This document shows positions 15,501-22,358 of a DNA stretch of 23,235 bases, piece after piece. Origin of the DNA: JASLBX01 sp036374175. Lineage in GTDB: Bacteria; Actinomycetota; Actinomycetes; Jiangellales; Jiangellaceae. Below the pieces are notes generated by a model that did no database searches, was not told where the DNA came from, and saw only the letters and a list, made by a program, of their open reading frames with translations. The stretch spans positions 1 through 23,235 of the forward strand of contig DASUUH010000091.1 of the NCBI GenBank assembly GCA_036374175.1. Direction: 5' to 3'. Numbering within the stretch: position 1 is the stretch's first letter; the number at the start of each line of letters is the position of its first letter. The position numbers were made by a program, and so were the translations under genes.

Positions 15501-16760
15501 TCACCGCGGAATCTCCCAGGCCGTCTGGATCGCCAGGGCCACCAGGCCGGCGTTGATGAAGAAGCCGAGCACGAGGGTCGGCGCGAAGAACAACACGAGC
15601 AGCATCGTCGAGCCAACCACTCCGGTGAACACCAAACCGGTCCACCAGGCGCCCGGAATTAGCCACCCAACCACCGCTAGGGCAGCCCCAGCGAACGCCG
15701 CGAACGTGACCACGGCGAGCACGGCACCCACCGAGTGCACGAGTCGGCTGTCGGCACCCCGTTCGATCAGCCAAGAGCGGTCCATGTCGAACGGGTTGTC
15801 GGCGCCGGTCTCGGCGGAGCCGCGCTGTGTCGACGGAAGAAGGAAGACCAGGTGCACCCAGCCGTGCGCGAACAGGATCGCCGCAACCAGCCATGGGCCC
15901 ACGGCGCTGCCGCGGTCCAGCAGCCACCAGACGAGGGCACCCACGACCAGGAGCACGACCGCCAGCGGCAGAAGGCCGGTCAGCGCCTTCATCGCACCCG
16001 CCTCCCGATGCGCGGCCACACTGTGATCATCGACCCCGCGGCGGCGCGAGTCCGCTTCATGGCCACCTCCTGTCCCCGGTGCCGGCCCCTGAGACTTCCG
16101 GCGGTCGACGGTTCGCGAGCGCACGGCGTCGTGTGCGGTCCCGGCGAGGGCAGCGACGGGCATCGCGAGCACGGCGAGGAATAGGGCGTAGACGAAGGCT
16201 GAGGAGATGTCGACGTCGAGCACCACGCCCGCGACCACCGAGCCGAATGCCAAGAACACGTAGTCGGCCAGACAAAGCCAGAACATTGTCGGCCAGGCCG
16301 CGGCCAGGGCTTCCCCGGCGCGGCGGTGGGCCCAGCGGGGTGCGCGGTGACGGCTGCGATTCGCCGCGCCCGCCACGAGCGCGGCGAGCAGGCCCATCAC
16401 AGGTGGGCCGAAGCCGCCGCCCACCAGCAGCAAGAGCACCGACAACGCGGCCAGACCCCGGCCGCCGTAACGGTGATCGGCGAACCTCGCTGCCCATAGA
16501 GCAACCGCGACCGAGACGCCGAGAGTCAGCAGGCCGCTGACGAGGAGGTCGGGCACCAGGCTCATGGCGGGCTCGCCGCCCAGGTTTCTCGCGATACCCC
16601 CGGTGGCCCAGGAATCGAAGACAATGCCTCCGGGGGAGCCGCTGCCCTGCCGCACCTCGCCGATACCGTGCACAACGCCACCGATGCCGGCCAGCACACC
16701 GCCGGCAGCAGCGAGCACTGTCATGGTGATGAGGTGCCGTCGGATCGACCGTCGGGTCAT
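15501..16760 (-). CDS. Multi-pass membrane protein (possibly two proteins in one frame)
   Basis: The open frame of 419 residues starts at ATG 16760 with GGGAGG seven bases upstream. About five hydrophobic segments lie in residues 10-230 (LITMTVLAAAGGVLAGIGG, LLVSGLLTLGVSVAVALWAA, LSVLLLLVGGGFGPPVMGLL, FLAFGSVVAGVVL, FVYALFLAVLAMPVAALAG). A hydrophilic linker (RSRTVDRRKSQGPAPGTGGGHEADSRRR) follows, then five more segments from an internal Met at 15992 (LLPLAVVLLVVGALVWWLL onward). The linker has weak third-position GC and overlaps a strong Shine-Dalgarno and mini-ORF in another frame. Two separate membrane proteins, with a second start at 15992 and 163 residues, are therefore a real alternative. 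No family is recognised and no transport or catalytic motif is visible. Confidence 0.65.
   Translation of the reverse strand: MTRRSIRRHLITMTVLAAAGGVLAGIGGVVHGIGEVRQGSGSPGGIVFDSWATGGIARNLGGEPAMSLVPDLLVSGLLTLGVSVAVALWAARFADHRYGGRGLAALSVLLLLVGGGFGPPVMGLLAALVAGAANRSRHRAPRWAHRRAGEALAAAWPTMFWLCLADYVFLAFGSVVAGVVLDVDISSAFVYALFLAVLAMPVAALAGTAHDAVRSRTVDRRKSQGPAPGTGGGHEADSRRRGVDDHSVAAHREAGAMKALTGLLPLAVVLLVVGALVWWLLDRGSAVGPWLVAAILFAHGWVHLVFLLPSTQRGSAETGADNPFDMDRSWLIERGADSRLVHSVGAVLAVVTFAAFAGAALAVVGWLIPGAWWTGLVFTGVVGSTMLLVLFFAPTLVLGFFINAGLVALAIQTAWEIPR
15989..16072 (-). other. Strong ribosome-binding site and 23-codon mini-ORF inside the membrane-protein gene
   Basis: On the minus strand CAGGAGGTGG (16063-16072) precedes ATG 16060, which opens a 23-codon frame (MKRTRAAAGSMITVWPRI...) ending in TGA at 15989-15991. 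That stop overlaps the internal ATG at 15992 of the second half of the membrane protein (ATGA). This is the best Shine-Dalgarno in the region and suggests translational coupling to a second protein. Confidence 0.4.
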
Positions 16761-17041
16761 GGCCCTGCCTCCCATCGATGCCGGTCGGCTTGACGCGGAA
16801 GTCCCCTCGCTTCCACTGCACACTCCTTGACCCGGCGAGCAAAGGGCCGTTCGTCGCAGGGCACAGTGACGAAGTGCCACTCCCTCGCTCCATCCGCATG
16901 GACATGCGGTGGACGCCAGGGCAGGGATCCGTCCGCCAGGGAAGTCTTGCCTGACGCCTCCCAAGACACCGATCGACGCAAAGTCACCCGACGGCGAACG
17001 CGCGATCCTCCGCGCATCTCGACATCCGTCACCACAGCCAT
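16757..17041 (-). CDS. Possible small ORF upstream of the membrane protein, doubtful
   Basis: A 94-codon frame ends TGA at 16757-16759, overlapping the ATG at 16760 of the membrane-protein gene (ATGA). Its third positions are much less GC-biased than in neighbouring genes, and no domain is recognised, although EWHFVTVPCDERPFARRVKECAVEA could form a strand and helix. It may be a degraded or foreign gene, or only leader sequence. The overlap with a good start is the sole argument in favour. Confidence 0.22.
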   Translation of the reverse strand: MAVVTDVEMRGGSRVRRRVTLRRSVSWEASGKTSLADGSLPWRPPHVHADGAREWHFVTVPCDERPFARRVKECAVEARGLPRQADRHRWEAGP

Positions 17042-17090
17042 CGATGTGCGCCAGCTACCCGCAAGCCGCTCCGCCGCCTAACCCTCCAGT

Positions 17091-17152
17091 GTTGATCATG
17101 GGCAGATGACCCCTTCGGGCCGCTCGGAAGGGGGCATTCGCCCATGATCAAC
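17091..17152. terminator. Long bidirectional hairpin 3' of the LytTR regulator gene
   Basis: Perfect 13-bp outer arms GTTGATCATGGGC (17091-17103) and its complement (17140-17152) enclose inner arms at 17106-17116 and 17127-17137 (10 of 11 paired) and a 10-base loop. It lies seven bases beyond the stop of the leftward operon at 17160 and so is the likely terminator of the symporter/two-component transcript. Confidence 0.7.
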
Positions 17153-17159
17153 GCAGGGA

Positions 17160-17966
17160 TTACATGCCGAGGACGCGGCGCAGCTCCCGGGCCTGCCGGC
17201 GCGAGACCTCGACCCGGCTGCGCTGCCGGTCGTCCATCACGAGCACCAGCGAACCCTTGAAGTCGGGCACGAGTTCGCGGACGTGGTCGAGGTTGACCAG
17301 GTACGACCGGTGCGTCCGGAAGAAATGGCCGCGCAGCCGCCGTTCCAGTTCGTTCAGCGAGAAGCTCACCAACACCCGTTCGTCGGCGAGTTGGAGGTAC
17401 GAATAACCGCGGGCGGCGCTCGCGTAGATGATCGAAGCCTGGTCGACCAGGACTGTCCGGCCGCCGCGTTGCACGGGAATACGCCCAAGCGGTTCGGCGG
17501 GCGCTCCACCCCCGGCAGCCGGCCCGCCGGCACTCGCCCCGGCACCGCTCGACGTCGCGGCCACAGCCACGCCATGCGGGTCCGAGTCGTCCAGCGTCCC
17601 CTCGAGAGCGCGATCGAGGGCACGGCGCAACCGCTCCGCGTCGAACGGCTTGACCAGGTAGTCGGCCGCCTCGAGATCGAAAGCCTCGACCGCGTAGTCC
17701 GGAAACGCCGTCGTGAAGATCACCTTGGGCCGGTGCGGCAGCTCACGCAACGCGGCCGCGATGTCGAGACCGGTCCCGCCCGGCATCCGGATGTCGAGCA
17801 GGACGACGTCGTACGACAGCGACCGCAGCAGGACGAGCGCTTCTTCCACGTTGGTCGCTTCACCGACCACCTGGACGTGCTCGAACTCGTCGAGCAAGAA
17901 GCGCAGCTCCGCTCTGGCCGGGGCTTCGTCGTCGACGATGAGAGCGCGCGCTCGCATACGTGTCAC
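17160..17966 (-). CDS. LytTR-family response regulator
   Basis: The 268-residue protein has a receiver domain (residues 4-125) with acidic pocket Asp12-Asp13, phospho-acceptor Asp58 (VVLLDIRMPGG), Thr85/Thr86 and Lys106 (YLVKPF). A Gly/Ala/Pro-rich linker (about 135-158) leads to a C-terminal LytTR DNA-binding domain (SIIYASAARGYSYLQL, FSLNELERRL, FFRTHRSYLVNLDHVREL). LytTR regulators bind paired direct repeats upstream of target genes. The start is taken as GTG 17966, overlapping the kinase stop (GTGA); ATG 17957 is a good alternative. It is the last gene of the symporter operon, so it probably controls that operon and perhaps the divergent symporter pair. Confidence 0.93.
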   Translation of the reverse strand: MTRMRARALIVDDEAPARAELRFLLDEFEHVQVVGEATNVEEALVLLRSLSYDVVLLDIRMPGGTGLDIAAALRELPHRPKVIFTTAFPDYAVEAFDLEAADYLVKPFDAERLRRALDRALEGTLDDSDPHGVAVAATSSGAGASAGGPAAGGGAPAEPLGRIPVQRGGRTVLVDQASIIYASAARGYSYLQLADERVLVSFSLNELERRLRGHFFRTHRSYLVNLDHVRELVPDFKGSLVLVMDDRQRSRVEVSRRQARELRRVLGM

Positions 17967-19276
17967 CGTAACGGGATGCGAAGATCGATTACGGTGCCTG
18001 CACCCTCCGTCGACTGCACATCGAGCCGGTAGCGCTCGCCGAAGAGAGTGTCGAGCCGCTCTGAGATGTTGCGCAGCCCGACACCGCCGGTGGGGTCAAT
18101 CTCACCCGAAGTGATCTTGTCGAGGACGGCCGGTGGAATGCCCACCCCGTCGTCGGAGACCTGGATCGCCGTCGTCCGGGTCAGCGGGTCGACGCGGGCC
18201 TTCAACGTCACCGTCCCGCCCTCGAGTTTGTCCGCCAGGCCGTGCTTGACGGCATTCTCCACGAGCGGCTGGATGGTCAGTACTGGTACATGTGCGGTCA
18301 GCACCTGTGGGTCGATGTCGTACTTGACCCGGACGCGGTCGCCGTACCGCGCCTGCTCGAGCGCGAGGTACGTACGGACGAAGAAGTACTCCTGGCCGAA
18401 CTCGGCGAAGTGGCCATCCTGGCGTACGGCGTAGCGGAAGAAGTCGGACAGCCGCAAGAGCAACTGACGCGCCTCCTCCGGATCCGTCCGAGCCTTCGAG
18501 GCGATCGTGTTCAGGATGTTGAACAGGAAGTGGGGGTTGATCTGCGCCCGCAGCGCGTCCAGTTTGGCGTCCGCCGCCAGGTTCCGTTCCCGGTCCAGCT
18601 CGGCTAGCTCGAGGTGCAGCGACAGGATGCCGGCCATACCTTCAACCAGGTCTCGGGCGGGCGGATCGGCGTACACGCGGTACACCTTCAGCGTCCCGAC
18701 GATCCGCTTGCCGATCGCGAGCGGTGCGACGACGGCGGACTGCAGCGGGCAGTCGGGCATCCGGCAGGCGAGCTTCGAACGCTGGCGCACGACCACCGTC
18801 TTTCCACTTGCCAGCACCCGCGCCGTGGCTTCGGTCTGCGGCGGGTCGCCGACCGTGTGGTGATCCTCGCCGGGGCCGACGAAGGCCAGCACGCGTTCGC
18901 GGTCGGTAATGGCCACCGCATCCCCGCCGAGCAGTGGCCGCAGCAGTTGGGCAGTGCGTCGCGCGGCGTCCGCTGTGAGCCCGGAACGCAGCGGCATCGG
19001 CCGCCCGACGGCGGCGAGCGTGCGGGAGGATCCTGCAGCCGGGCTCCGGCGAACCCGCGGCAGCCGGGACACCCGCGGCGTGCGTGTAGCACGCGACACC
19101 CGTGGGCCACGCAAGGCGGAGGGGTACCCCAAGGTGAGTAACAAGGTGAGGATGACGCCGGCCACCACAGTCGTACCGACCCCCAATGGCGGGTCGGCGA
19201 ACTCCTGCGTGAACAGGTACACCAGGGCCCATGTCGCGGCCAGCACCGCGGCCAGCGGGAGGCTACCGCTGCGCAT
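17963..19276 (-). CDS. LytS-type sensor histidine kinase
   Basis: The 437-residue protein starts with two hydrophobic segments (residues 5-23 and 33-52), then a positively charged linker, a GAF-like domain (about 100-215) holding ACRMPDCPL as in LytS/YpdA-type sensors, and a His_kinase domain with phospho-acceptor His249 (INPHFLFN). The ATPase domain has N-box Asn341 (LVENAVKHG), DDGVG (375-379) and GGVGLRN (397-403). It lacks the multi-helix LytS sensor domain; only two helices are present. The partner is the overlapping LytTR regulator. The ATG at 19276 lies inside the end of the symporter gene (14-base overlap) with GGGGAG just upstream. Signal perception may involve the transporter, as in carboxylate-sensing systems; this is inferred from gene order. 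Confidence 0.92.
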   Translation of the reverse strand: MRSGSLPLAAVLAATWALVYLFTQEFADPPLGVGTTVVAGVILTLLLTLGYPSALRGPRVSRATRTPRVSRLPRVRRSPAAGSSRTLAAVGRPMPLRSGLTADAARRTAQLLRPLLGGDAVAITDRERVLAFVGPGEDHHTVGDPPQTEATARVLASGKTVVVRQRSKLACRMPDCPLQSAVVAPLAIGKRIVGTLKVYRVYADPPARDLVEGMAGILSLHLELAELDRERNLAADAKLDALRAQINPHFLFNILNTIASKARTDPEEARQLLLRLSDFFRYAVRQDGHFAEFGQEYFFVRTYLALEQARYGDRVRVKYDIDPQVLTAHVPVLTIQPLVENAVKHGLADKLEGGTVTLKARVDPLTRTTAIQVSDDGVGIPPAVLDKITSGEIDPTGGVGLRNISERLDTLFGERYRLDVQSTEGAGTVIDLRIPLR

Positions 19277-20972
19277 CGCCGACTCCCCGATCGTCCGGCC
19301 GCTGGTCTACTCCTGCGATGGTAAGCCGGGCGAGCCGCACCGCCTGCCGGTCAGCGGCCGTCCCGTGCATCTTGAGCCAGATCCGCTCGAGACCGGCCGG
19401 CACGGTGGTTCGCCGCGACACCAGCACGGTAGTGGCCGCGGCCAACGGTGCGGCGACCATCGTGGGAGTCATGAACACCTCGCCGAGCCCACGGTCGCCG
19501 ATCAGTGCACCCGCGGCGAACATTGTCACCGCGGCGAGCGCACCCACGACCATGCCGGCGACGGCACCGGCGGCCGTCGTCCGGCGCCACCAGATGGCCA
19601 GGATGAACACCGGCGTCAGGGCCGACCCGGCGAGCGCAAAGGCCCAGGTCACCATGGTCGCCACGATGGACGGCAGCAAGGCCGTCAGCGATTCGGGCCG
19701 TAGTCCGAGAGCCAGCCCAGCCGAGGCGAAGGCAACCACAACAACAGTGGACCGGCCGGCCCTCACCGCTTGGCGCTGGGTCGCCTGCGGGTTGATGTGC
19801 CGCTCGTACACGTCGTGTCCCCACGATGCCGCCGACGCGAGTAGCAGTCCCGCGATAGTAGACATGACGGCGATCAGCGCGCCGGCCGCCACCAAACCCA
19901 GCCCGGCCTCTCCCCCGTAGATGCGCCCGAGCACCGGCAGTGCATGTTCGGGGACGCGCAGCACACCGTCCACCGTCAACTCCTCCAGCCACGGGTGATC
20001 GGCGACGGCGTCCGGGATGAGCGCCCGCGCGGCCGTTCCCAGCATGACCGCCAGCGCGTAGAACAGACCCGCCAGGCCGAGCACCCAGACCGTCGTCATC
20101 CGGGCCGCGGTGCCGGTCGGGCTGGTGAAGTATCGGTTCATGACGTGCGGCAGTCCCGCAGTGCCCATGACGAGCGTGATGATCAGTGCGACCTGGCCGA
20201 GGCCGCCATACCGGGCGCCGGGTTCAGCGAAACTGGCCGGTGCGTCGGCTTCCAGCCGGTTCGGCGTGGTGGCCAACTCCCAATCGCCGTCCACGTGGAC
20301 CGGGTTGACGAGCGGATCCGTGGCCAGCTCCGCGACCGAAGCCCCGTAGTTGAACCCGGAGCCGAGGACGGCGATGGCCAGCCAGACCAACGCCGAAAGC
20401 AGGAGGAGGAACTGGACGGCCTGCGTCCATGTCGTCCCGCGCATACCACCGAACGCCACCAGGCCGGTGATGGCGGCAGTCGAGACGAGCACCCCGGTCG
20501 CATACGGCGAAAGTCCGCCGATGCCCTGGCCAACGAGCAGTTGCCAGGTGATCCCGCTGCCTACGGCCTGTGGCACCAAATACGACAGGATGATCAGCTG
20601 CACGACGCCGACCGCCACCAGCCGCACCCGGTCCGAGTCCAGCCGGCGTCCCAGGAAGTCGGGAATCGAGAACTCACCGAACCGGCGTAGCGGCGCGGCC
20701 ACGAACAGCAACACCGGGACGAAACCGGCGGCGAAGCCGGTTGCGTACCAGACCCCATCGAGCCCGGACACGTAGACGGCCGCCGCGACGCCCAGGAACG
20801 ACGCCGCTGAGAAGTAGTCGCCGCAGATCGCGCTGGCGTTGGTCGCGACGCCGACTCGCTGACCTGCGAGGTAGAAATCCAGCGTGGAGACGCCGCGGGG
20901 ACGGATGACCAGGGCGAGTCCGCCCACAATGATCAACAGGGAGACCAGGACGACCAGACTCGCGGTGTTCAC
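19263..20972 (-). CDS. Sodium:solute symporter, ActP-like (acetate/pyruvate-type cation symporter)
   Basis: The 569-residue protein has 12-13 predicted transmembrane helices and the SSS core: FYLAGQRVGVATNASAICGDYFSAASFLGVAAAVY, GFVPVLLFVAAPLRRFGEFSIPDFLGRRL, GMRGTTWTQAVQF and MGTAGLPHVMNRYFT. This pattern fits the ActP/MctC branch, which takes up acetate, pyruvate or propionate with a cation. The GTG at 20972 overlaps the stop of the small DUF485-like gene (GTGA), the usual YjcH-ActP arrangement. The frame is open upstream to 21146, but that part is Arg-rich shadow of the DUF485 gene. A large hydrophilic loop (ATDPLVNPVHVDGDWELATTP) is also typical. The substrate is inferred. Confidence 0.93.
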   Translation of the reverse strand: MNTASLVVLVSLLIIVGGLALVIRPRGVSTLDFYLAGQRVGVATNASAICGDYFSAASFLGVAAAVYVSGLDGVWYATGFAAGFVPVLLFVAAPLRRFGEFSIPDFLGRRLDSDRVRLVAVGVVQLIILSYLVPQAVGSGITWQLLVGQGIGGLSPYATGVLVSTAAITGLVAFGGMRGTTWTQAVQFLLLLSALVWLAIAVLGSGFNYGASVAELATDPLVNPVHVDGDWELATTPNRLEADAPASFAEPGARYGGLGQVALIITLVMGTAGLPHVMNRYFTSPTGTAARMTTVWVLGLAGLFYALAVMLGTAARALIPDAVADHPWLEELTVDGVLRVPEHALPVLGRIYGGEAGLGLVAAGALIAVMSTIAGLLLASAASWGHDVYERHINPQATQRQAVRAGRSTVVVVAFASAGLALGLRPESLTALLPSIVATMVTWAFALAGSALTPVFILAIWWRRTTAAGAVAGMVVGALAAVTMFAAGALIGDRGLGEVFMTPTMVAAPLAAATTVLVSRRTTVPAGLERIWLKMHGTAADRQAVRLARLTIAGVDQRPDDRGVGDAQR

Positions 20973-21289
20973 TTCAGCCCGTCTTCGTCGGCGGCGTCGT
21001 CGTCCGGACCACCTAACATCCGCGACTCGACGGCGGTGGAGAGGGTGGCGGCGGCCAGCCCGATCACGAAGAAGAAGACGTACAGCCCGAAGGCGGCCAT
21101 CACAAAACTCGGGCTCATCCCACCGATCACCCGGCCCTTGGACCACCAGTCGAGCACCAACGTCAGGCCGGGCACGCCGCCGATGGCCACGAGGAACACC
21201 ACGAAGTAGCCGACGGCGACCCGCCGCAGGGTACGAACAGTGGCGTCGACCTCAGCCGGGGTGTCGTGCTCGTCCGAGTCGCTGGTCAC
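20969..21289 (-). CDS. DUF485-like small membrane protein, symporter partner
   Basis: The 106-residue protein has two transmembrane segments (VAVGYFVVFLVAIGGVPGLTLVL and FVMAAFGLYVFFFVIGLAAATL) flanked by acidic termini. DUF485 (YjcH-type) proteins are encoded directly before ActP-like symporters, as here, and are thought to assist the transporter; their exact role is unclear. The start is GTG 21289 with no Shine-Dalgarno, and TAGGGT lies eight bases upstream, so an internal leaderless promoter is possible. The four-base overlap with the symporter start indicates coupled translation. Similarity is by size, topology and context more than by motif. Confidence 0.85.
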   Translation of the reverse strand: MTSDSDEHDTPAEVDATVRTLRRVAVGYFVVFLVAIGGVPGLTLVLDWWSKGRVIGGMSPSFVMAAFGLYVFFFVIGLAAATLSTAVESRMLGGPDDDAADEDGLK

Positions 21290-21329
21290 GGTCGCGAACC
21301 CTACGGGACGCTCATCCGCGGGGGAAGAA

Positions 21330-21761
21330 TTACGTGGTCGACCAGATCCGGTACCCGGTGCGGAGCAAGATCACAGCGCCGCCTGTGACCATCACCAGAC
21401 CCATGCCTGGCAGCAACTGACCCCAACTATCGGTCCGCGCGCTCAGCTCGACCAGCCGAGCGGCCTGCCACCCGGCAATTCCGGCGATCACGATGCCCGG
21501 TCCGAGCGCATGGGCCAGGGCCACCCGGCGGTACGGCAACAGCGCCCCCGCGATGGCGAGGAACCCCGCACTCAACGTCCAGAGACCCGGCCCGGCAGTA
21601 CCCGAAAGTGACCCGAGCGGCGTCGACACCCACGGCAGCAGCGATCCCACGACGCTGATCAGGCCGCCGACAATCATGGCGGCACTCCCCACATGCAGGA
21701 TGCGGCGCCTCACTAGGGGGGCACGCGAGGCGCTCGAGCTGCTGGCGTGGGACGTCGACAT
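21330..21761 (-). CDS. Four-helix membrane protein, function unknown
   Basis: The 143-residue protein has four hydrophobic helices: ILHVGSAAMIVGGLISVVGSLLPWV, LWTLSAGFLAIAGALLPYR, ALGPGIVIAGIAGWQAARLV and GMGLVMVTGGAVILLRTGY. The pattern of a first helix ending in LPWV and followed by a short loop is frequent in small uncharacterised actinobacterial membrane proteins. The ATG at 21761 has TACCAT six bases upstream and no Shine-Dalgarno, suggesting a leaderless mRNA. It is 40 bases upstream of the DUF485-like gene on the same strand and may be the first gene of that operon. No functional clue beyond this. Confidence 0.75.
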   Translation of the reverse strand: MSTSHASSSSASRAPLVRRRILHVGSAAMIVGGLISVVGSLLPWVSTPLGSLSGTAGPGLWTLSAGFLAIAGALLPYRRVALAHALGPGIVIAGIAGWQAARLVELSARTDSWGQLLPGMGLVMVTGGAVILLRTGYRIWSTT

Positions 21762-21884
21762 GTCCGGATGGTATGCCCGAAACCTGCCGTTAACCCAGAC
21801 CCTCGTCCGCGAACGGTCGCTGGCCGGGCACCGGCGGTTGGAGACGGCTGCCGAGCGGTCCGGGCCGCCCTCCGCGAACCGGTG

Positions 21885-21908
21885 GGCGAGCGGTTGCGAC
21901 CGCTCGCC
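21885..21908. repeat. Perfect 10-bp hairpin in the divergent symporter intergenic region
   Basis: GGCGAGCGGT (21885-21894) and ACCGCTCGCC (21899-21908) flank the tetraloop TGCG. It lies in the 267-base gap (21762-22028) between divergent operons. It could be an operator, an attenuator in the DUF4212 leader, or a transcription barrier; no T-tract is present on either side. Confidence 0.5.
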
Positions 21909-21984
21909 GAAACAGACCCACCGCCCGCTGATCGGCTCTTGCAACCGGGAACCGCCGTCACGTTCGCTTCGCAGAAACGGGGGT

Positions 21985-22009
21985 TTGACAACTGACCCGT
22001 GCGGGTCAG
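21985..22009 (+). promoter_or_regulatory. Putative -35 with overlapping palindromic operator before the DUF4212 gene
   Basis: A consensus -35, TTGACA, occupies 21985-21990. It is directly followed by the 18-base palindrome CTGACCCG-tg-CGGGTCAG at 21992-22009, in the position where a -10 spacer would lie. No clear -10 follows. The DUF4212 start codon is at 22029 with GAAGGGAG upstream. A regulator binding the palindrome would block this promoter. Confidence 0.5.
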
Positions 22010-22028
22010 CCACCGAAGGGAGCCCGGC

Positions 22029-22358
22029 ATGGCCGAAACGGAACGAGCGACCGATAGCGTCGACGACGAGTCGCCGCCCGTCGACGATTCGTGGCGCAAG
22101 GAGTACTGGCGGCGGAATCTCCGCCTGATGGTGATCCTGCTGAGCATCTGGTTCACGGTCTCGTTCCTCTGCGGAATCCTGCTCGTCGAGCAGCTGAACG
22201 AGGTCGTGATCAATGGCTTCCCGCTGGGGTTCTGGTTCGCCCAGCAGGGATCGATCTACACATTCGTGCTGCTCATCCTCGTCTATGCGCTGCGCATGGA
22301 CCGCCTGGACGACGAGTACGGCGTCAGTGAGCGCGACGGGAACGGGAGGCGGTTGTGA
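22029..22358 (+). CDS. DUF4212 family protein, small subunit of sodium:solute symporter
   Basis: The 109-residue protein has the DUF4212 layout: an acidic N-terminus, the signature WRKEYWRRNLRLMVILLSIWFTVSFLCGILL, a short loop, and FPLGFWFAQQGSIYTFVLLILVYALRMDRLD, giving two transmembrane helices. DUF4212 proteins always precede a VC_2705-type sodium:solute symporter and are regarded as its small subunit. Here the symporter follows with a GTGA overlap. The ATG at 22029 has GAAGGGAG at good distance; the frame is open from 21999 but no other start is as well supported. Confidence 0.93.
   Translation: MAETERATDSVDDESPPVDDSWRKEYWRRNLRLMVILLSIWFTVSFLCGILLVEQLNEVVINGFPLGFWFAQQGSIYTFVLLILVYALRMDRLDDEYGVSERDGNGRRL

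Noticed and set aside
8980..15782. Similar 20-base stretches near 8981 and 15762 (GTTCGATCAGC...AGCGG)
   Set aside because: The second copy is ordinary coding sequence for DRSWLIERG and the match is partial, so coincidence is more likely than a repeat.
20973..21146. 58-residue N-terminal extension of the ActP-like symporter
   Set aside because: It is an Arg-rich shadow of the DUF485-like gene; the GTG at 20972 gives the usual overlap and a normal N-terminus.
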